Both the position numbers and the translations under genes were made by a program. The notes under the pieces were generated by a model. It searched no databases. It had not been told where the DNA came from and was given only the letters and a program-made list of their open reading frames with translations. A DNA stretch of 64,000 bases from Pseudarthrobacter equi (GTDB taxonomy: Bacteria > Actinomycetota > Actinomycetes > Actinomycetales > Micrococcaceae), in the NCBI RefSeq assembly GCF_900105535.1, contig NZ_LT629779.1, positions 2,542,001-2,606,000 of the forward strand. The letters are read 5' to 3'. Positions 31,638-43,394 of the stretch are shown here, piece by piece. The number at the start of each line of letters is the position of its first letter. Positions within the stretch are counted from its first letter, which is position 1.

Positions 31638-33092
31638 TCAGCCGGGCTGCACGTCCAGGCCCCCGCTGTTGAGGCGGGCAAGCATGAGCGCCTCGGCCAG
31701 GATTGCATGCCGGAAGTCGCCCAGGTGCAGTGATTCGTTGGCACTGTGCGCCCTCGAGTCCGGGTCCTCAACGCCCGTGACGAGGATCTGCACCTCCGGG
31801 TACAGCTCCAGCAGGTCTGCAATAAAGGGGATGGAACCGCCTATGCCCGTTTCGACGGCCGGGACGCCCCAGGCCTCCCCCAGGGCCCACATTGCCAGGC
31901 GGGCCGCCGGTGACGCCGTGTCCGTCTGGAAGGGATTGCCGCTCTCCCCCGGTGTGAAGATGACCTTCGCACCGAACGGCGCGTTGGCTTCAACATGGCG
32001 GCCCACAGCCTCCATGGCCGCGGCGGGATCCTGGCCCGGCGCGAGGCGGAGGCTGAACTTGGCACGGGCACGCGGCAGCAGCGTGTTTGAGGCGACGTCC
32101 ACGGCTGGGGCGTCAAAGCCGATGATGGACAGTGCAGGCTTGGTCCACAGGCGCGAGGCAATGCTGCCCGTTCCGGCGAGACGAACGCCGTCGAGCACTG
32201 AAGCATCGGCACGGTAGTCGGCTTCCGGGAGGTCCACGGCAGCGTTGTCCGTGGCCACTAGCCCTTCGATCGCGACGTTGCCGTCGTCGTCATGGAGTGT
32301 GGCGATCAGCCGCGACAGGAGCGTGGGGGCATCCAGCACCGGGCCGCCGTACATACCGGAATGCACAGCGTGGTCGAGGACCTGCACTTCAATGGTGCCG
32401 TCAACGAGGCCACGCAGGCTGGTGGTCAGGGCAGGAACGCCCACTTTCCAGTTGCTGGAGTCCGCGACGACGATCACGTCGGCCCGCAACAACTCGCGGT
32501 TGGCCTCCAGGAAGGGCCGGAAGGTGGGCGATCCGGCTTCCTCTTCGCCTTCGAAGAAGAACGTCACGCCGAGTCCCAGCTCGCCTACAACTTCCGAGAC
32601 GGCGGCGTAGGCGGCAATGTGGGCCATGATGCCGGCTTTGTCGTCAGCGGCGCCCCTGCCGTAGAGCCGGCCATCCTTTTCCACTGCGGTGAACGGTTGT
32701 GTTTCCCACAGGGCTTCGTCGCCGGGAGGCTGGACGTCATGGTGTGCGTACAGCAGGATGGTGGGCTTGCCGGGCGCCGCGGGACGGCGGGCGACGACGG
32801 CGGGTCCGCCGGGCGTGCCGTCCGGCTTGGGGCAGGTGAGGGTCTGCACTTCGTCCAGGCCGGCGTCACGAAGCAGTTCCGCCACCGCTTCGGCACTGCG
32901 TTCCAGCGGTGCCCGGTCAAAGCTGGGCCAGGCGATCCCGGGAATCGCCACAAGGTCTTTGAGGCGGCGCAGGGTTTGGTCGAAGGAACGGTCGACGGCG
33001 GCCCGGAGTTGGTCCGTCTGGCCGGTTGTCCCAGGGCCCGGGGATGAGGGGCCATGCGGATCGTACGGGGTTGCCATTGGCGAGGAAGTCAT
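31638..33092 (-). CDS. M20-family dipeptidase
   Basis: A 484-residue metallopeptidase of the M20 (dipeptidase/CNDP-like) family. Metal-site segments are ILLYAHHDVQPPG, LYGRGAADDKAGIMAHIAA and FFFEGEEEAGS, with the later ligands near VADSSNW and the C-terminal GGSIPFI. A lid/dimerisation domain lies in the middle. Members cleave dipeptides or N-acyl amino acids using two zinc ions. The ATG at 33092 is preferred over a longer frame to 33167, whose extra residues have no support; an ATG at 33077 is also possible. Confidence 0.9.
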   Translation of the reverse strand: MTSSPMATPYDPHGPSSPGPGTTGQTDQLRAAVDRSFDQTLRRLKDLVAIPGIAWPSFDRAPLERSAEAVAELLRDAGLDEVQTLTCPKPDGTPGGPAVVARRPAAPGKPTILLYAHHDVQPPGDEALWETQPFTAVEKDGRLYGRGAADDKAGIMAHIAAYAAVSEVVGELGLGVTFFFEGEEEAGSPTFRPFLEANRELLRADVIVVADSSNWKVGVPALTTSLRGLVDGTIEVQVLDHAVHSGMYGGPVLDAPTLLSRLIATLHDDDGNVAIEGLVATDNAAVDLPEADYRADASVLDGVRLAGTGSIASRLWTKPALSIIGFDAPAVDVASNTLLPRARAKFSLRLAPGQDPAAAMEAVGRHVEANAPFGAKVIFTPGESGNPFQTDTASPAARLAMWALGEAWGVPAVETGIGGSIPFIADLLELYPEVQILVTGVEDPDSRAHSANESLHLGDFRHAILAEALMLARLNSGGLDVQPG

Positions 33093-33169
33093 GGCCAAAA
33101 CATTACTCCCGTCACATCTGTTGCTTCGGCAACAGCCGCGGGCAAGGAATCCCGACACCTCCCGCAAGG

Positions 33170-33175
33170 TATTCT
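33170..33175 (+). promoter_or_regulatory. -10 box of a leaderless promoter (TATTCT, 6 nt, GTG)
   Basis: TATTCT is followed by 6 nt and the GTG at 33182 and no Shine-Dalgarno sequence. It decides the start of the DUF3043 gene. Confidence 0.5.
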
Positions 33176-33181
33176 GTTCAG

Positions 33182-33784
33182 GTGTTCGGACGTAAAAAAG
33201 AAGCGCCCTCGGCGCAGGAGACAGTAGACCAGCAGGCGGCGGAAGCGGCGGCGCGCCAGGAGGGTGTCATCGGCAAGGGTGCCCCCACTCCAACACGGAG
33301 GGCCCAGGAAGCCGCCCGCAAGCGTCCGCTGGTGCCGGAGGACCGCAAGGCTTCCAAGGCTGCCGAGCGCCAGGTCATCCAGGACCAGCGGCAGAAGATG
33401 CGCCAGGCCCTTGATACCGGAGACGAAAAGTTCCTGCCCTTGCGGGACAAGGGACCGCAGAAGCGGTTTGCCCGCGACTTCGTCGATGCCCGGTTCAGCC
33501 TGGGCGAGTTCCTGATGTTCGGCGCACTTGTTTTCGTTCTGGTCTCCCTGGTGGTGCCGGCATCCAGCGATTACATGATTTACGTCCTGGGTGGTTTCTG
33601 GGTCATGTTCCTCGCGGTGTTCGTGGACGTGTTCCTGCTGTCCCGCAAACTGCGCAAGCGGCTGGCGGAGAAGTTTGGCGAGGTTGAGCGCGGCACTGTC
33701 TGGTACGGCTCCATGCGCTCCCTCCAGTTCCGCAAGCTGCGGCTGCCCAAGCCCCAGGTCAGCCGCGGCCAGTTCCCCTCCTGA
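33182..33784 (+). CDS. DUF3043 family membrane protein
   Basis: A 200-residue protein. The N-terminal half is charged and Ala/Gln-rich (TPTRRAQEAARKRPLVPEDR is the DUF3043 hallmark). Two membrane helices follow (about 112-130 and 138-158), then a basic cytosolic tail. DUF3043 proteins are conserved in actinobacteria, and their function is unknown. GTG is chosen as start because of the leaderless promoter and because the family begins VFGRKK or similar. A long perfect terminator follows. Confidence 0.88.
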   Translation: MFGRKKEAPSAQETVDQQAAEAAARQEGVIGKGAPTPTRRAQEAARKRPLVPEDRKASKAAERQVIQDQRQKMRQALDTGDEKFLPLRDKGPQKRFARDFVDARFSLGEFLMFGALVFVLVSLVVPASSDYMIYVLGGFWVMFLAVFVDVFLLSRKLRKRLAEKFGEVERGTVWYGSMRSLQFRKLRLPKPQVSRGQFPS

Positions 33785-33800
33785 TTCAGAGTTTCCGTTT

Positions 33801-33843
33801 AAACAGCAGTCCCCGGCAGGTCACCTGCCGGGGACTGCTGTTT
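33801..33843. terminator. Bidirectional terminator between the DUF3043 gene and pyrD
   Basis: Perfect 21-bp arms around one C, beginning AAACAGCAGTCCCCGG, with AAA and TTT at the outer ends for both directions. Confidence 0.92.
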
Positions 33844-33867
33844 AAGCGGGTCAGGACCCGAAGTGTT

Positions 33868-34938
<1,071 letters not shown>

Positions 34939-35033
34939 GCAACCAGTTTTCCGCCTCGCGGGCCGTGGACCAAAACGGAGACGTCCCACAACCGGCGTGA
35001 CCTGATGGGAGCGGTTCCCTCCGGGTGCCGGTT

Positions 35034-35039
35034 TAGCAT
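35034..35039 (+). promoter_or_regulatory. -10 box of a leaderless promoter (TAGCAT, 6 nt, ATG)
   Basis: TAGCAT, 6 nt, ATG at 35046, without a Shine-Dalgarno sequence. Confidence 0.45.
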
Positions 35040-35045
35040 GGGTCC

Positions 35046-36053
35046 ATGGCATGGGAAGAGGACATCCTGGGCGCCGAATTCCAGTCCCTGGCGTTCGAGG
35101 CCAAGGGACCCGACGGCGTGCAACGGACCGCCACGCTGGTGCGCTTCCGGCTGGAGCCTGACAGCGGTGCCCCGCGGCGCCGACAGCGGCCGGCAGTCCT
35201 TTTCCTGCATGGCTGGAGTGACTACTTTTTCAACGTGGACCTGGCCAGGTTCTGGAACTCGGCAGGCTATGACTTCTACGCCCTGGACATGCATAACCAC
35301 GGCAGGAGCCTGCACCCTGGTTCACCCGGAGGGTTTGTGTCGCGTCTGGCTGACTACGATGCCGAGATTGCGGCGGCCCTGGTCATTATCGGAGGCGGGG
35401 ACCCGCCCGGGCCCATCACCCTGATGGGGCATTCGACCGGCGGCCTGGTCGCAGCGCTGTGGGCCGCGGATAACCCCGGTTCCGTGTCGCGGCTGGTGCT
35501 CAACAGCCCCTGGCTGGAAATGCACGGCAGCTCATTGGTCCGGCGCGCTGCCTCAGGTCTTATGGCGCCGATGGCGAGGCTGCGGCCCACGGCTGTCCTC
35601 CGGCTGCCCGAACGGGGTTACTACTGGCGGACCATCAGCAGCGCGGCCGAGGGAGAGTGGACCATCGACGACCGGTACCGGCCGCCGATGGCCTTCCCGG
35701 TACGGGCCGGCTGGTTGAGCGCAGTGCTGGCCGGCCATGCGCGCGTTGCCCGGGGGCTGAACATCCAGGTGCCCATCCTGGTGCTGTTGTCCGCCGGGAG
35801 TGCAACCGGATTGCTGTGGTCCGAAGCCATGCGCCGCACTGACGCGGTGCTGGATGTGGATATCATCGGCGCCAGGGCCCTGGCATTGGGCCGGAGCGTC
35901 ACGGTGGAGCGGATTGAGGGTGCCCTGCACGATGTCTTCCTCTCCCCCGCCGGGGTGCGCGCCGACGCCTACGCACGCCTGGCGCGCTGGCTGCGTGCCT
36001 ACGGGGCCGGCGAGCCGCCGGGCCGGGCCGCTGCATCCACTGCGCCGCCGTAG
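35046..36053 (+). CDS. Alpha/beta hydrolase (lysophospholipase-like)
   Basis: A 335-residue alpha/beta-hydrolase. The oxyanion region is [13 protein letters not shown], the nucleophile elbow is [15 protein letters not shown] (Ser near 130), and the C-terminal His is in [11 protein letters not shown]. The general shape resembles monoacylglycerol lipase/lysophospholipase proteins; the substrate is unknown. The last 55 bp overlap the 3' end of the convergent uppS. It may be transcribed without a leader. Confidence 0.86.
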   Translation: MAWEEDILGAEFQSLAFEAKGPDGVQRTATLVRFRLEPDSGAPRRRQRPAVLFLHGWSDYFFNVDLARFWNSAGYDFYALDMHNHGRSLHPGSPGGFVSRLADYDAEIAAALVIIGGGDPPGPITLMGHSTGGLVAALWAADNPGSVSRLVLNSPWLEMHGSSLVRRAASGLMAPMARLRPTAVLRLPERGYYWRTISSAAEGEWTIDDRYRPPMAFPVRAGWLSAVLAGHARVARGLNIQVPILVLLSAGSATGLLWSEAMRRTDAVLDVDIIGARALALGRSVTVERIEGALHDVFLSPAGVRADAYARLARWLRAYGAGEPPGRAAASTAPP

Positions 36054-36838
36054 CGCCGGTCACGCTGCGCGTATTCCTCTACCGCTGCCCACAGCGTCCG
36101 CCGGTCCACGTCCGGCCACAACGTGTCCATGAACACGAACTCGGCATACGCCGATTGCCAGAGCAGGAAGTTCGACAACCGCTGTTCCCCCGAGCTGCGA
36201 AGGAAAAGATCCACATCGGGAAGGTCCGGTTCATCGAGGTACTTCTGGATGGTGCGCTCCGTAATGGCACCGGGCTTCAGCCGTCCTGCAGCGACCTCTG
36301 CAGCGATGGCAGACACAGCATCGGTGATCTCCGCCCGTCCGCCGTAATTAACACACATGGTCAACGTGCAGGTGCTGTTGCCGGCTGTGAAGGCCTCTGC
36401 CTCCTCCAACTCCCGGATTACCGAGCCCCAGAGCTTTGGCCGCCGGCCCGACCAGCGGACCCGGACGCCCCATTCGTCCAGCTGGTTGCGCTGGCGACGC
36501 AGCACGTCCTTGTTAAAACCCATGAGGAAGCGGACCTCTTCGGGGGACCTGCGCCAGTTCTCCGTGGAGAATGCGTAGACACTCACATACTCGATGCCAA
36601 GCTGGATGGCGCCGGCCATGACATCGAGCAGTGCGGGTTCGCCCGCCTTATGCCCTTCGATCCGGGGAAGTCCCCGCTGGTTTGCCCAGCGGCCGTTGCC
36701 GTCCATGACGATGGCCACGTGGCGGGGAATGAATTCAGCCGGGATGGACGGCGGAACTGCCCCTGAGGGGTGCGGGTAGGGCGCGACCACCGGTTCGGTG
36801 CGTCGGCGGGCGGGGGTCGTCTTTTTTCCCAAGGCCAC
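35999..36838 (-). CDS. uppS: Isoprenyl (undecaprenyl/polyprenyl) diphosphate synthase
   Basis: A 279-residue cis-prenyltransferase. Residues 38-60 hold the catalytic Asp and diphosphate loop ([20 protein letters not shown]), and the substrate pocket and lower motif include [15 protein letters not shown] and [20 protein letters not shown]. It makes the long-chain polyprenyl carrier lipid for peptidoglycan and other wall polymers. The GTG start is 2 bp after the recO stop, so the two are coupled. The C-terminal end overlaps the convergent hydrolase by 55 bp. Confidence 0.96.
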   Translation of the reverse strand: MALGKKTTPARRRTEPVVAPYPHPSGAVPPSIPAEFIPRHVAIVMDGNGRWANQRGLPRIEGHKAGEPALLDVMAGAIQLGIEYVSVYAFSTENWRRSPEEVRFLMGFNKDVLRRQRNQLDEWGVRVRWSGRRPKLWGSVIRELEEAEAFTAGNSTCTLTMCVNYGGRAEITDAVSAIAAEVAAGRLKPGAITERTIQKYLDEPDLPDVDLFLRSSGEQRLSNFLLWQSAYAEFVFMDTLWPDVDRRTLWAAVEEYAQRDRRYGGAVDAAARPGGSPAP

Positions 36839-36840
36839 TG

Positions 36841-37593
36841 TCAGCTACGCTCCACATGTTTGAGTGATTTCAGCACCCGTTCGAGATGCCATTGCAGGTA
36901 TGCGGCCACGAGGCCGGCGGCTTCCTTGCGGTGCAGCGGCAAGGAAGCGTCGGCCGTTGGCCAGTCTCCCGTGAGCAGGGCCGCCAGCAGCATGACAGTT
37001 TCGGCGGCCGGCGCGGGCGAGCCCGGCGGCCTGCAGTCCGGGCACACCATGCCGCCCAGCGCAGTAGCGAAGGCCTTATGCGGACCGGGCATTCCGCACC
37101 GGGCGCAGTCGGTGAAGCTGGGGGCCCAGCCTCCGGTGGCCAGTGCCCGCAGGAGATAGGAGTCGAGGATCAGGCCGGCGGCGTGCTCGTTCCGGCTGAG
37201 GGCTGCCAGTGCACCCACCAGCAGGTTGTACTGGGCTGTGGCCGCCTCACCGTCCACGTCGGTGAGCTTCTCGGCTGTTTCGGTCATGGCGGCGGCGACG
37301 GTGTAGCGGCCGTAATCGGCGGCGATGCTGCCGCCGTAGGCGCCTTTTGCCACAGCCTGGGTCACGATGTCCAGGCTACGGCCTGAGATCAGCTGGAGGT
37401 CAGCCACCATGAACGGCTCGAGCCGCGCTCCAAAACGGCTGCTGGTGCGGCGGACGCCTTTGGCGACTGCGCGGACCTGCCCGTGGTGCTTCGTGAGGAG
37501 CGTGATGATCCTGTCGGCTTCGCCCAGCTTGTGCGTACGGAGAACCACAGCGTCATCGCGGTATGCCCGGGAGGCGAAGGATTGTTGAGCCAC
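36841..37593 (-). CDS. recO: DNA repair and recombination protein RecO
   Basis: A 250-residue RecO. An N-terminal OB-fold ([20 protein letters not shown]) precedes a helical part and a four-cysteine zinc site ([13 protein letters not shown] and MVCPDC, about residues 153-178). RecO loads RecA onto single-stranded DNA and anneals strands in the RecFOR pathway. It forms a tight recO-uppS pair. The gene starts at GTG with only a weak ribosome-binding site. Confidence 0.95.
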   Translation of the reverse strand: MAQQSFASRAYRDDAVVLRTHKLGEADRIITLLTKHHGQVRAVAKGVRRTSSRFGARLEPFMVADLQLISGRSLDIVTQAVAKGAYGGSIAADYGRYTVAAAMTETAEKLTDVDGEAATAQYNLLVGALAALSRNEHAAGLILDSYLLRALATGGWAPSFTDCARCGMPGPHKAFATALGGMVCPDCRPPGSPAPAAETVMLLAALLTGDWPTADASLPLHRKEAAGLVAAYLQWHLERVLKSLKHVERS

Positions 37594-37678
37594 GCTCTAT
37601 CTTCCCATCCCCGAGGGGTGGGGCAGCCCCTGCGCCGCCGCGTGGCCCCGAAATAAGGGCAACGCGGCGGCCTGCGTA

Positions 37679-39433
<1,755 letters not shown>

Positions 39434-39497
39434 CTATGGATCTTCAGTGAAAGGGTGGCCGGGCAACACAAACTCCGCAGCGAGGGTGGGCCTTGCG

Positions 39498-39554
39498 CTA
39501 GATAGCGTCTGTAGCCTCGCCGCGGCAGCTAAGGAGGAGGAACTCTGCACGCAC
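39498..39554 (-). CDS. leuA leader peptide (MRAEFLLLSCRGEATDAI)
   Basis: An 18-codon frame from GTG (39554) to TAG, with three consecutive leucine codons (CTC CTC CTT) at positions 6-8. A TACCCT box ends 6 nt before the GTG, so the transcript would start at or next to it (leaderless translation). The placement between promoter and leuA, and the leucine run, fit a translation-sensing leader like those known upstream of leuA in corynebacteria. The downstream 79 bp contain GC-rich segments able to pair, but I did not establish exact alternative hairpins. Confidence 0.75.
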   Translation of the reverse strand: MRAEFLLLSCRGEATDAI

Positions 39555-39560
39555 CTTTTG

Positions 39561-39566
39561 AGGGTA
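39561..39566 (-). promoter_or_regulatory. -10 box of the leuA leader transcript (TACCCT)
   Basis: On the minus strand TACCCT is followed by 6 nt and the GTG of the leader peptide. No good -35 is visible. Confidence 0.5.
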
Positions 39567-39669
39567 ACACGGGTGCGTAAGATGAAAGGGCACTACCGTC
39601 CGTAAAGTCCATCATGCAGACGCACCGGGTATTTGTGCCCGCAGCGGCGTCGCAGCAAAAGGAGTTTCA

Positions 39670-41622
39670 GTGCCCATTTCGGGGATCGACCTTTCCACCA
39701 TTGATCACACGGTCCGGCCGCAGGACGACCTTTACCAGCACGTCAACGGTGCCTGGCTGAAGGCCACCGAGATCCCGGACGACCGGCCGCTGGAAGGGAC
39801 CTTCACCGCGTTGCGGGACGGCTCGGAACTCGCCGTTCGGGACATCATCGAGGAAGCCGCGGCCAAGGGTGACGCGGCAAGCGGTATAGAACGCAAGATC
39901 GGCGGGCTGTACAACAGCTTCATGGATGAGGCTGCCGCCGAAGCGAAGGGCATCGATCCGATCCGCCAAAGGCTCGAGGACGTCTACGCCACGGGCTCTG
40001 TCACTGACCTCGTTGCCTTGGCCGGACGGCTCTTCCGCTCGGACGTGGGCGGGCTCTTCTACATCTACCCGGCCCCCGATGCCGGAAATCCGGACCGTGT
40101 TCTGCTGTACACCGGACAGGGCGGCCTCGGCCTTCCCGATGAGTCCTACTACCGTGACGAAAAATTCGCCCCGACCGTCGCCGCGTACCGGACCCACATA
40201 GCCACGATGCTGGCCCTGGCGGGGCGGAAGGACGCAGAGGCTGCTGCGGAACGTGTGGTGGACCTGGAAACAAAGCTGGCCTCGCACCACTGGGACAACG
40301 TCACCCTGCGGGATCCGCAAAAGACCTACAACCTCAAAACAGCAGAGCAAGCGGCGGAACTGTTCCCACTTCTTGCCACCTGGTTCGAGGCCGCGGACAT
40401 CGCCGGAGACAAACGGCAGGAAATCGTGGTGAGCACCCCCGACTTCTTCTCGGGCGCGGCAGCTCTCCTGGATTCCGAACCGCTGGATGCGTGGCGGGAC
40501 TGGCTGGCGATGCGCGTTATCAGCGCCGCGGCTCCCTACCTGTCGCAGGCCGTCGTCGACGCGAATTTTGCCTTTTACGGAACCACCATCAGTGGCACCC
40601 CGCGGAACAAGGACCGTTGGAAGCGCGGCGTCGCTGTAGTGGAGGCGGCCCTCGGTGAGGCAGTTGGGCAGATCTACGTGGCACGGCACTTCCCGGAATC
40701 CCACAAAGACAGGATGCAGACCCTCGTGGGCAACCTTATCGAGGCGTACCGGAGCAGCATCACCGAAGTGGGCTGGATGGGGTCGGACACCAAAGCCGAA
40801 GCCCTGCGCAAACTGGACGGGTTCCGCGCCAAGATAGGCTTCCCCGATGAGTGGATCGACTACTCTGCCGTGGAGATCGACCCCAACGACCTCCTCGGGA
40901 ACGTGGAGCGCGCCCATAACGCCGACGTCGACCGGCACCTCGATGAGGTGGGCAAGCCTGTGGACCGCAACAAGTGGCTCATGACACCGCAGACCGTCAA
41001 CGCCTACTACCACCCCATGATGAACGAAATTGTTTTCCCGGCAGCCATCCTGCAGCCGCCGTTCTTCACGGCCGACGCCGATGACGCCGTCAACTACGGC
41101 GGTATCGGGGCTGTGATCGGTCATGAGATCGGCCACGGCTTTGACGACCAGGGATCCCAGTTCGACGGCGGCGGCGCCCTCCGTAACTGGTGGACGGATG
41201 AGGACCGGCAGGCTTTCGAGAAGCTCACTGCCCGCCTCGTGGCGCAGTACGACGCCCTCTCCCCCGCGGCCGCCCCGGGACACCATGTCAACGGCCGGCT
41301 GACGCTGGGCGAGAACATTGGCGACCTCGCAGGTTTGGCCATCGCCCACAAGGCCTACCGAATCAGCCTGGAAGGCCAGGAACCGGAGGTCCTGGACGGC
41401 CTGACCGGCCACCAGCGCTTCTTCGCTTCGTGGGCGGCCGGCTGGCGCCAGGTCATCCGGCAGGAGGAGGCCATCCGCCGCCTGGCCACTGACCCGCACT
41501 CCCCCAACGAGTTCAGGACCAACGCCATCGCCCGCAACCTCGACGCTTTCCACGACGCCTTCGAGGTGACCGAACAGGACGAGATGTGGATGCCGCCGGC
41601 CGAGCGGGTCAGCATCTGGTAA
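39670..41622 (+). CDS. M13-family zinc endopeptidase (PepO/neprilysin-like)
   Basis: A 650-residue metallopeptidase. The zinc site is VIGHEIGHGFDDQG (HExxH near residue 485) with the downstream Glu ligand in GENIGDLAG (about 547), the M13 signature pair. The large N-terminal helical domain closes over the active site. There is no signal peptide, so it is probably cytosolic and degrades small peptides. The GTG start has AAAGGAG upstream. The product ends in the M13-typical VSIW. Confidence 0.93.
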   Translation: MPISGIDLSTIDHTVRPQDDLYQHVNGAWLKATEIPDDRPLEGTFTALRDGSELAVRDIIEEAAAKGDAASGIERKIGGLYNSFMDEAAAEAKGIDPIRQRLEDVYATGSVTDLVALAGRLFRSDVGGLFYIYPAPDAGNPDRVLLYTGQGGLGLPDESYYRDEKFAPTVAAYRTHIATMLALAGRKDAEAAAERVVDLETKLASHHWDNVTLRDPQKTYNLKTAEQAAELFPLLATWFEAADIAGDKRQEIVVSTPDFFSGAAALLDSEPLDAWRDWLAMRVISAAAPYLSQAVVDANFAFYGTTISGTPRNKDRWKRGVAVVEAALGEAVGQIYVARHFPESHKDRMQTLVGNLIEAYRSSITEVGWMGSDTKAEALRKLDGFRAKIGFPDEWIDYSAVEIDPNDLLGNVERAHNADVDRHLDEVGKPVDRNKWLMTPQTVNAYYHPMMNEIVFPAAILQPPFFTADADDAVNYGGIGAVIGHEIGHGFDDQGSQFDGGGALRNWWTDEDRQAFEKLTARLVAQYDALSPAAAPGHHVNGRLTLGENIGDLAGLAIAHKAYRISLEGQEPEVLDGLTGHQRFFASWAAGWRQVIRQEEAIRRLATDPHSPNEFRTNAIARNLDAFHDAFEVTEQDEMWMPPAERVSIW

Positions 41623-41640
41623 TCCATCCGAAGAACGGCA

Positions 41641-41681
41641 ACGGCCGCGGAGCCAGCCTGATGGGCTGGCACCGCGGCCGT
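41641..41681. terminator. Bidirectional terminator between the M13 peptidase and LCP genes
   Basis: A long stem (ACGGCCGCGG, A, GCCAGCC and complement) with a TGAT loop, followed by TTTG. It lies between the two converging genes. Confidence 0.85.
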
Positions 41682-41717
41682 TTGCTAGGGGCTCCGAACC
41701 GGGGCGCGGTGCGGGCG

Positions 41718-43298
41718 CTACCGGACGATCAGTTCGGGGTTGGCCTGCTGGCAGCGGGCATCCCCGGCAGTCTGGTTGACAATGTCGTTCGGGAGGGCCG
41801 CGCCGGATCCACTCCCGTAGGTGGCCCCGGACGTGAAATCGCTGCCGAGGTAGACCTGCACGCCGGTTACCCCGGGAGCCGGGATCACCTGTGACGCGGG
41901 AATCCCGAGGAGCGCGGCCACGTCCGCTGCGACGTCGGCGTAATTGGCACCGTAGTAGACACCCGACTTGGCGATGGCCTGCGCTTCGAACTGGGCTGCC
42001 TGGGTAAAGCCGCCGGAGACCAGTGCCTGGACGATCTCCTGGGAACGTCCGGGAACGCCCGAGCCGTTTGCCACCGAGACCGGTTGGAGGGCCTTGTTGT
42101 ACGGCGGGAGCGGCGCTTCGGTTTCCGTCGGAGTCGCTGACGGGGACGGGCTTTCAGTGGGTGACGGCGTGGTGGGCGCCGTGGGGTCCGTCAGGTCGAC
42201 GTCCTTCTGCAGCGCGGTGAAGAGCTGGGAACCTGCGGGCTCGGCAATTTCGAGGCGGTTGGGATCGGACACGGCGGGCGTGGTGGGCACGGATACAAAC
42301 GCCACCTTCCCGAGGTCGATGTCCTTGAGCCGGTTGCCGATGGTCAGCAGGGTCGGCACCGAGGCCAGCCCGTCGTCCACCGTGAGGTTCTGGGTGACGA
42401 CGTCGGCGATCTTCAGCATCCGGGCCGGATCCGACAACGTTCCCTCGTCCTTGATTTTCCGGGTCAGTGAGGACAGGAAACCCTGCTGTGCCTGGATTCG
42501 CCCCAGGTCTCCGCCGTCGGCGAAGGCGTGCCGCGTGCGAAGGAAGGCGAGTGCCTGCTCACCCTGCACGGCGGAGGTTCCTGCCGGCAGCCGGAGCCGG
42601 GAATCCGGATCATAGATGGCATCGCTGACGCACACGTCCACGCCGCCCACGGCGTTGGACAACTCCTTGACGGCGTTGAAGTCGGCCATCATGAAATGGT
42701 CCACTTCCAGTCCGGTCAGTTTGTTGACGGTATCCACGGCACAGCCGATTCCGGCCTCGCCCATGGCTTCGTTGATCATCACTCCACTGCGCGCGGGATA
42801 TTCACGGCCGGTCTTGGAGTCCTTGCATGCGGGGATGTTGACCAGCAGGTCACGCGGGAAGCTGATGACGCTGACGCGCTTGTTGTCCTCGGAGATGTCC
42901 ATCAGCATCATGACGTCGGACTTGCCGTAGCCCGTCGAGTCATCGGAGGTGCCGTATTCCGAGTTCTTGCCGTCGCGGGTGTCAGACCCGAGGATCAGGA
43001 TCTGCATCCGCCCGGTGGCATTATTAACCGGCCCCTCGGTACCCGATCCGCCGGCGTTCAGTGGCGCCTTGGAGATGTTGTTCTGGAGCCGGATGAACCA
43101 GAACCCGGCAAAGGCAAGGCCGCCCACCAACGCCACAGCGACGATGGCGGTGATGATCTTCAGCCAGACGGGCATCCCCCGGATGGGTCCAAGATGCCGG
43201 GCAGCGCCCAGGCCGGCCTGGTCGGCGTGCCTGGAAACGGGGCCAGAGCCGGGTGGCGACTCAGCGCCGAACTCGTTTTTGCCACGGCCTCGCGCCAC
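41718..43298 (-). CDS. LCP (LytR-CpsA-Psr) family cell-wall ligase with LytR_C domain
   Basis: A 526-residue membrane protein. A cytosolic N-terminus of about 43 residues precedes one membrane helix (about 44-68). The extracellular LCP domain has the conserved MQILILGSDTRDG and the Arg-containing VISFPRDLLVNIP. A Pro/Ser/Thr linker (near 390-410) leads to a C-terminal LytR_C domain. LCP proteins transfer polyprenyl-linked glycopolymers (teichoic-acid-like or arabinogalactan-type) to peptidoglycan. The product in this organism is not known. No adjacent glycan genes are seen. Confidence 0.92.
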   Translation of the reverse strand: MARGRGKNEFGAESPPGSGPVSRHADQAGLGAARHLGPIRGMPVWLKIITAIVAVALVGGLAFAGFWFIRLQNNISKAPLNAGGSGTEGPVNNATGRMQILILGSDTRDGKNSEYGTSDDSTGYGKSDVMMLMDISEDNKRVSVISFPRDLLVNIPACKDSKTGREYPARSGVMINEAMGEAGIGCAVDTVNKLTGLEVDHFMMADFNAVKELSNAVGGVDVCVSDAIYDPDSRLRLPAGTSAVQGEQALAFLRTRHAFADGGDLGRIQAQQGFLSSLTRKIKDEGTLSDPARMLKIADVVTQNLTVDDGLASVPTLLTIGNRLKDIDLGKVAFVSVPTTPAVSDPNRLEIAEPAGSQLFTALQKDVDLTDPTAPTTPSPTESPSPSATPTETEAPLPPYNKALQPVSVANGSGVPGRSQEIVQALVSGGFTQAAQFEAQAIAKSGVYYGANYADVAADVAALLGIPASQVIPAPGVTGVQVYLGSDFTSGATYGSGSGAALPNDIVNQTAGDARCQQANPELIVR

Positions 43299-43394
43299 GT
43301 GTTGAACCTTCCTCTAATTACAAAATCCGGTCCATTTTAGTGGCCGAGTCTGGGAAAACGCCGGGCGGTGACCTGCGACACCCCGCCCGGAACA

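Noticed and set aside
39667..41553. 628-codon open frame opposite the M13 peptidase
   Set aside because: Antisense of a gene with clear zinc motifs; no ribosome-binding site or family motif.
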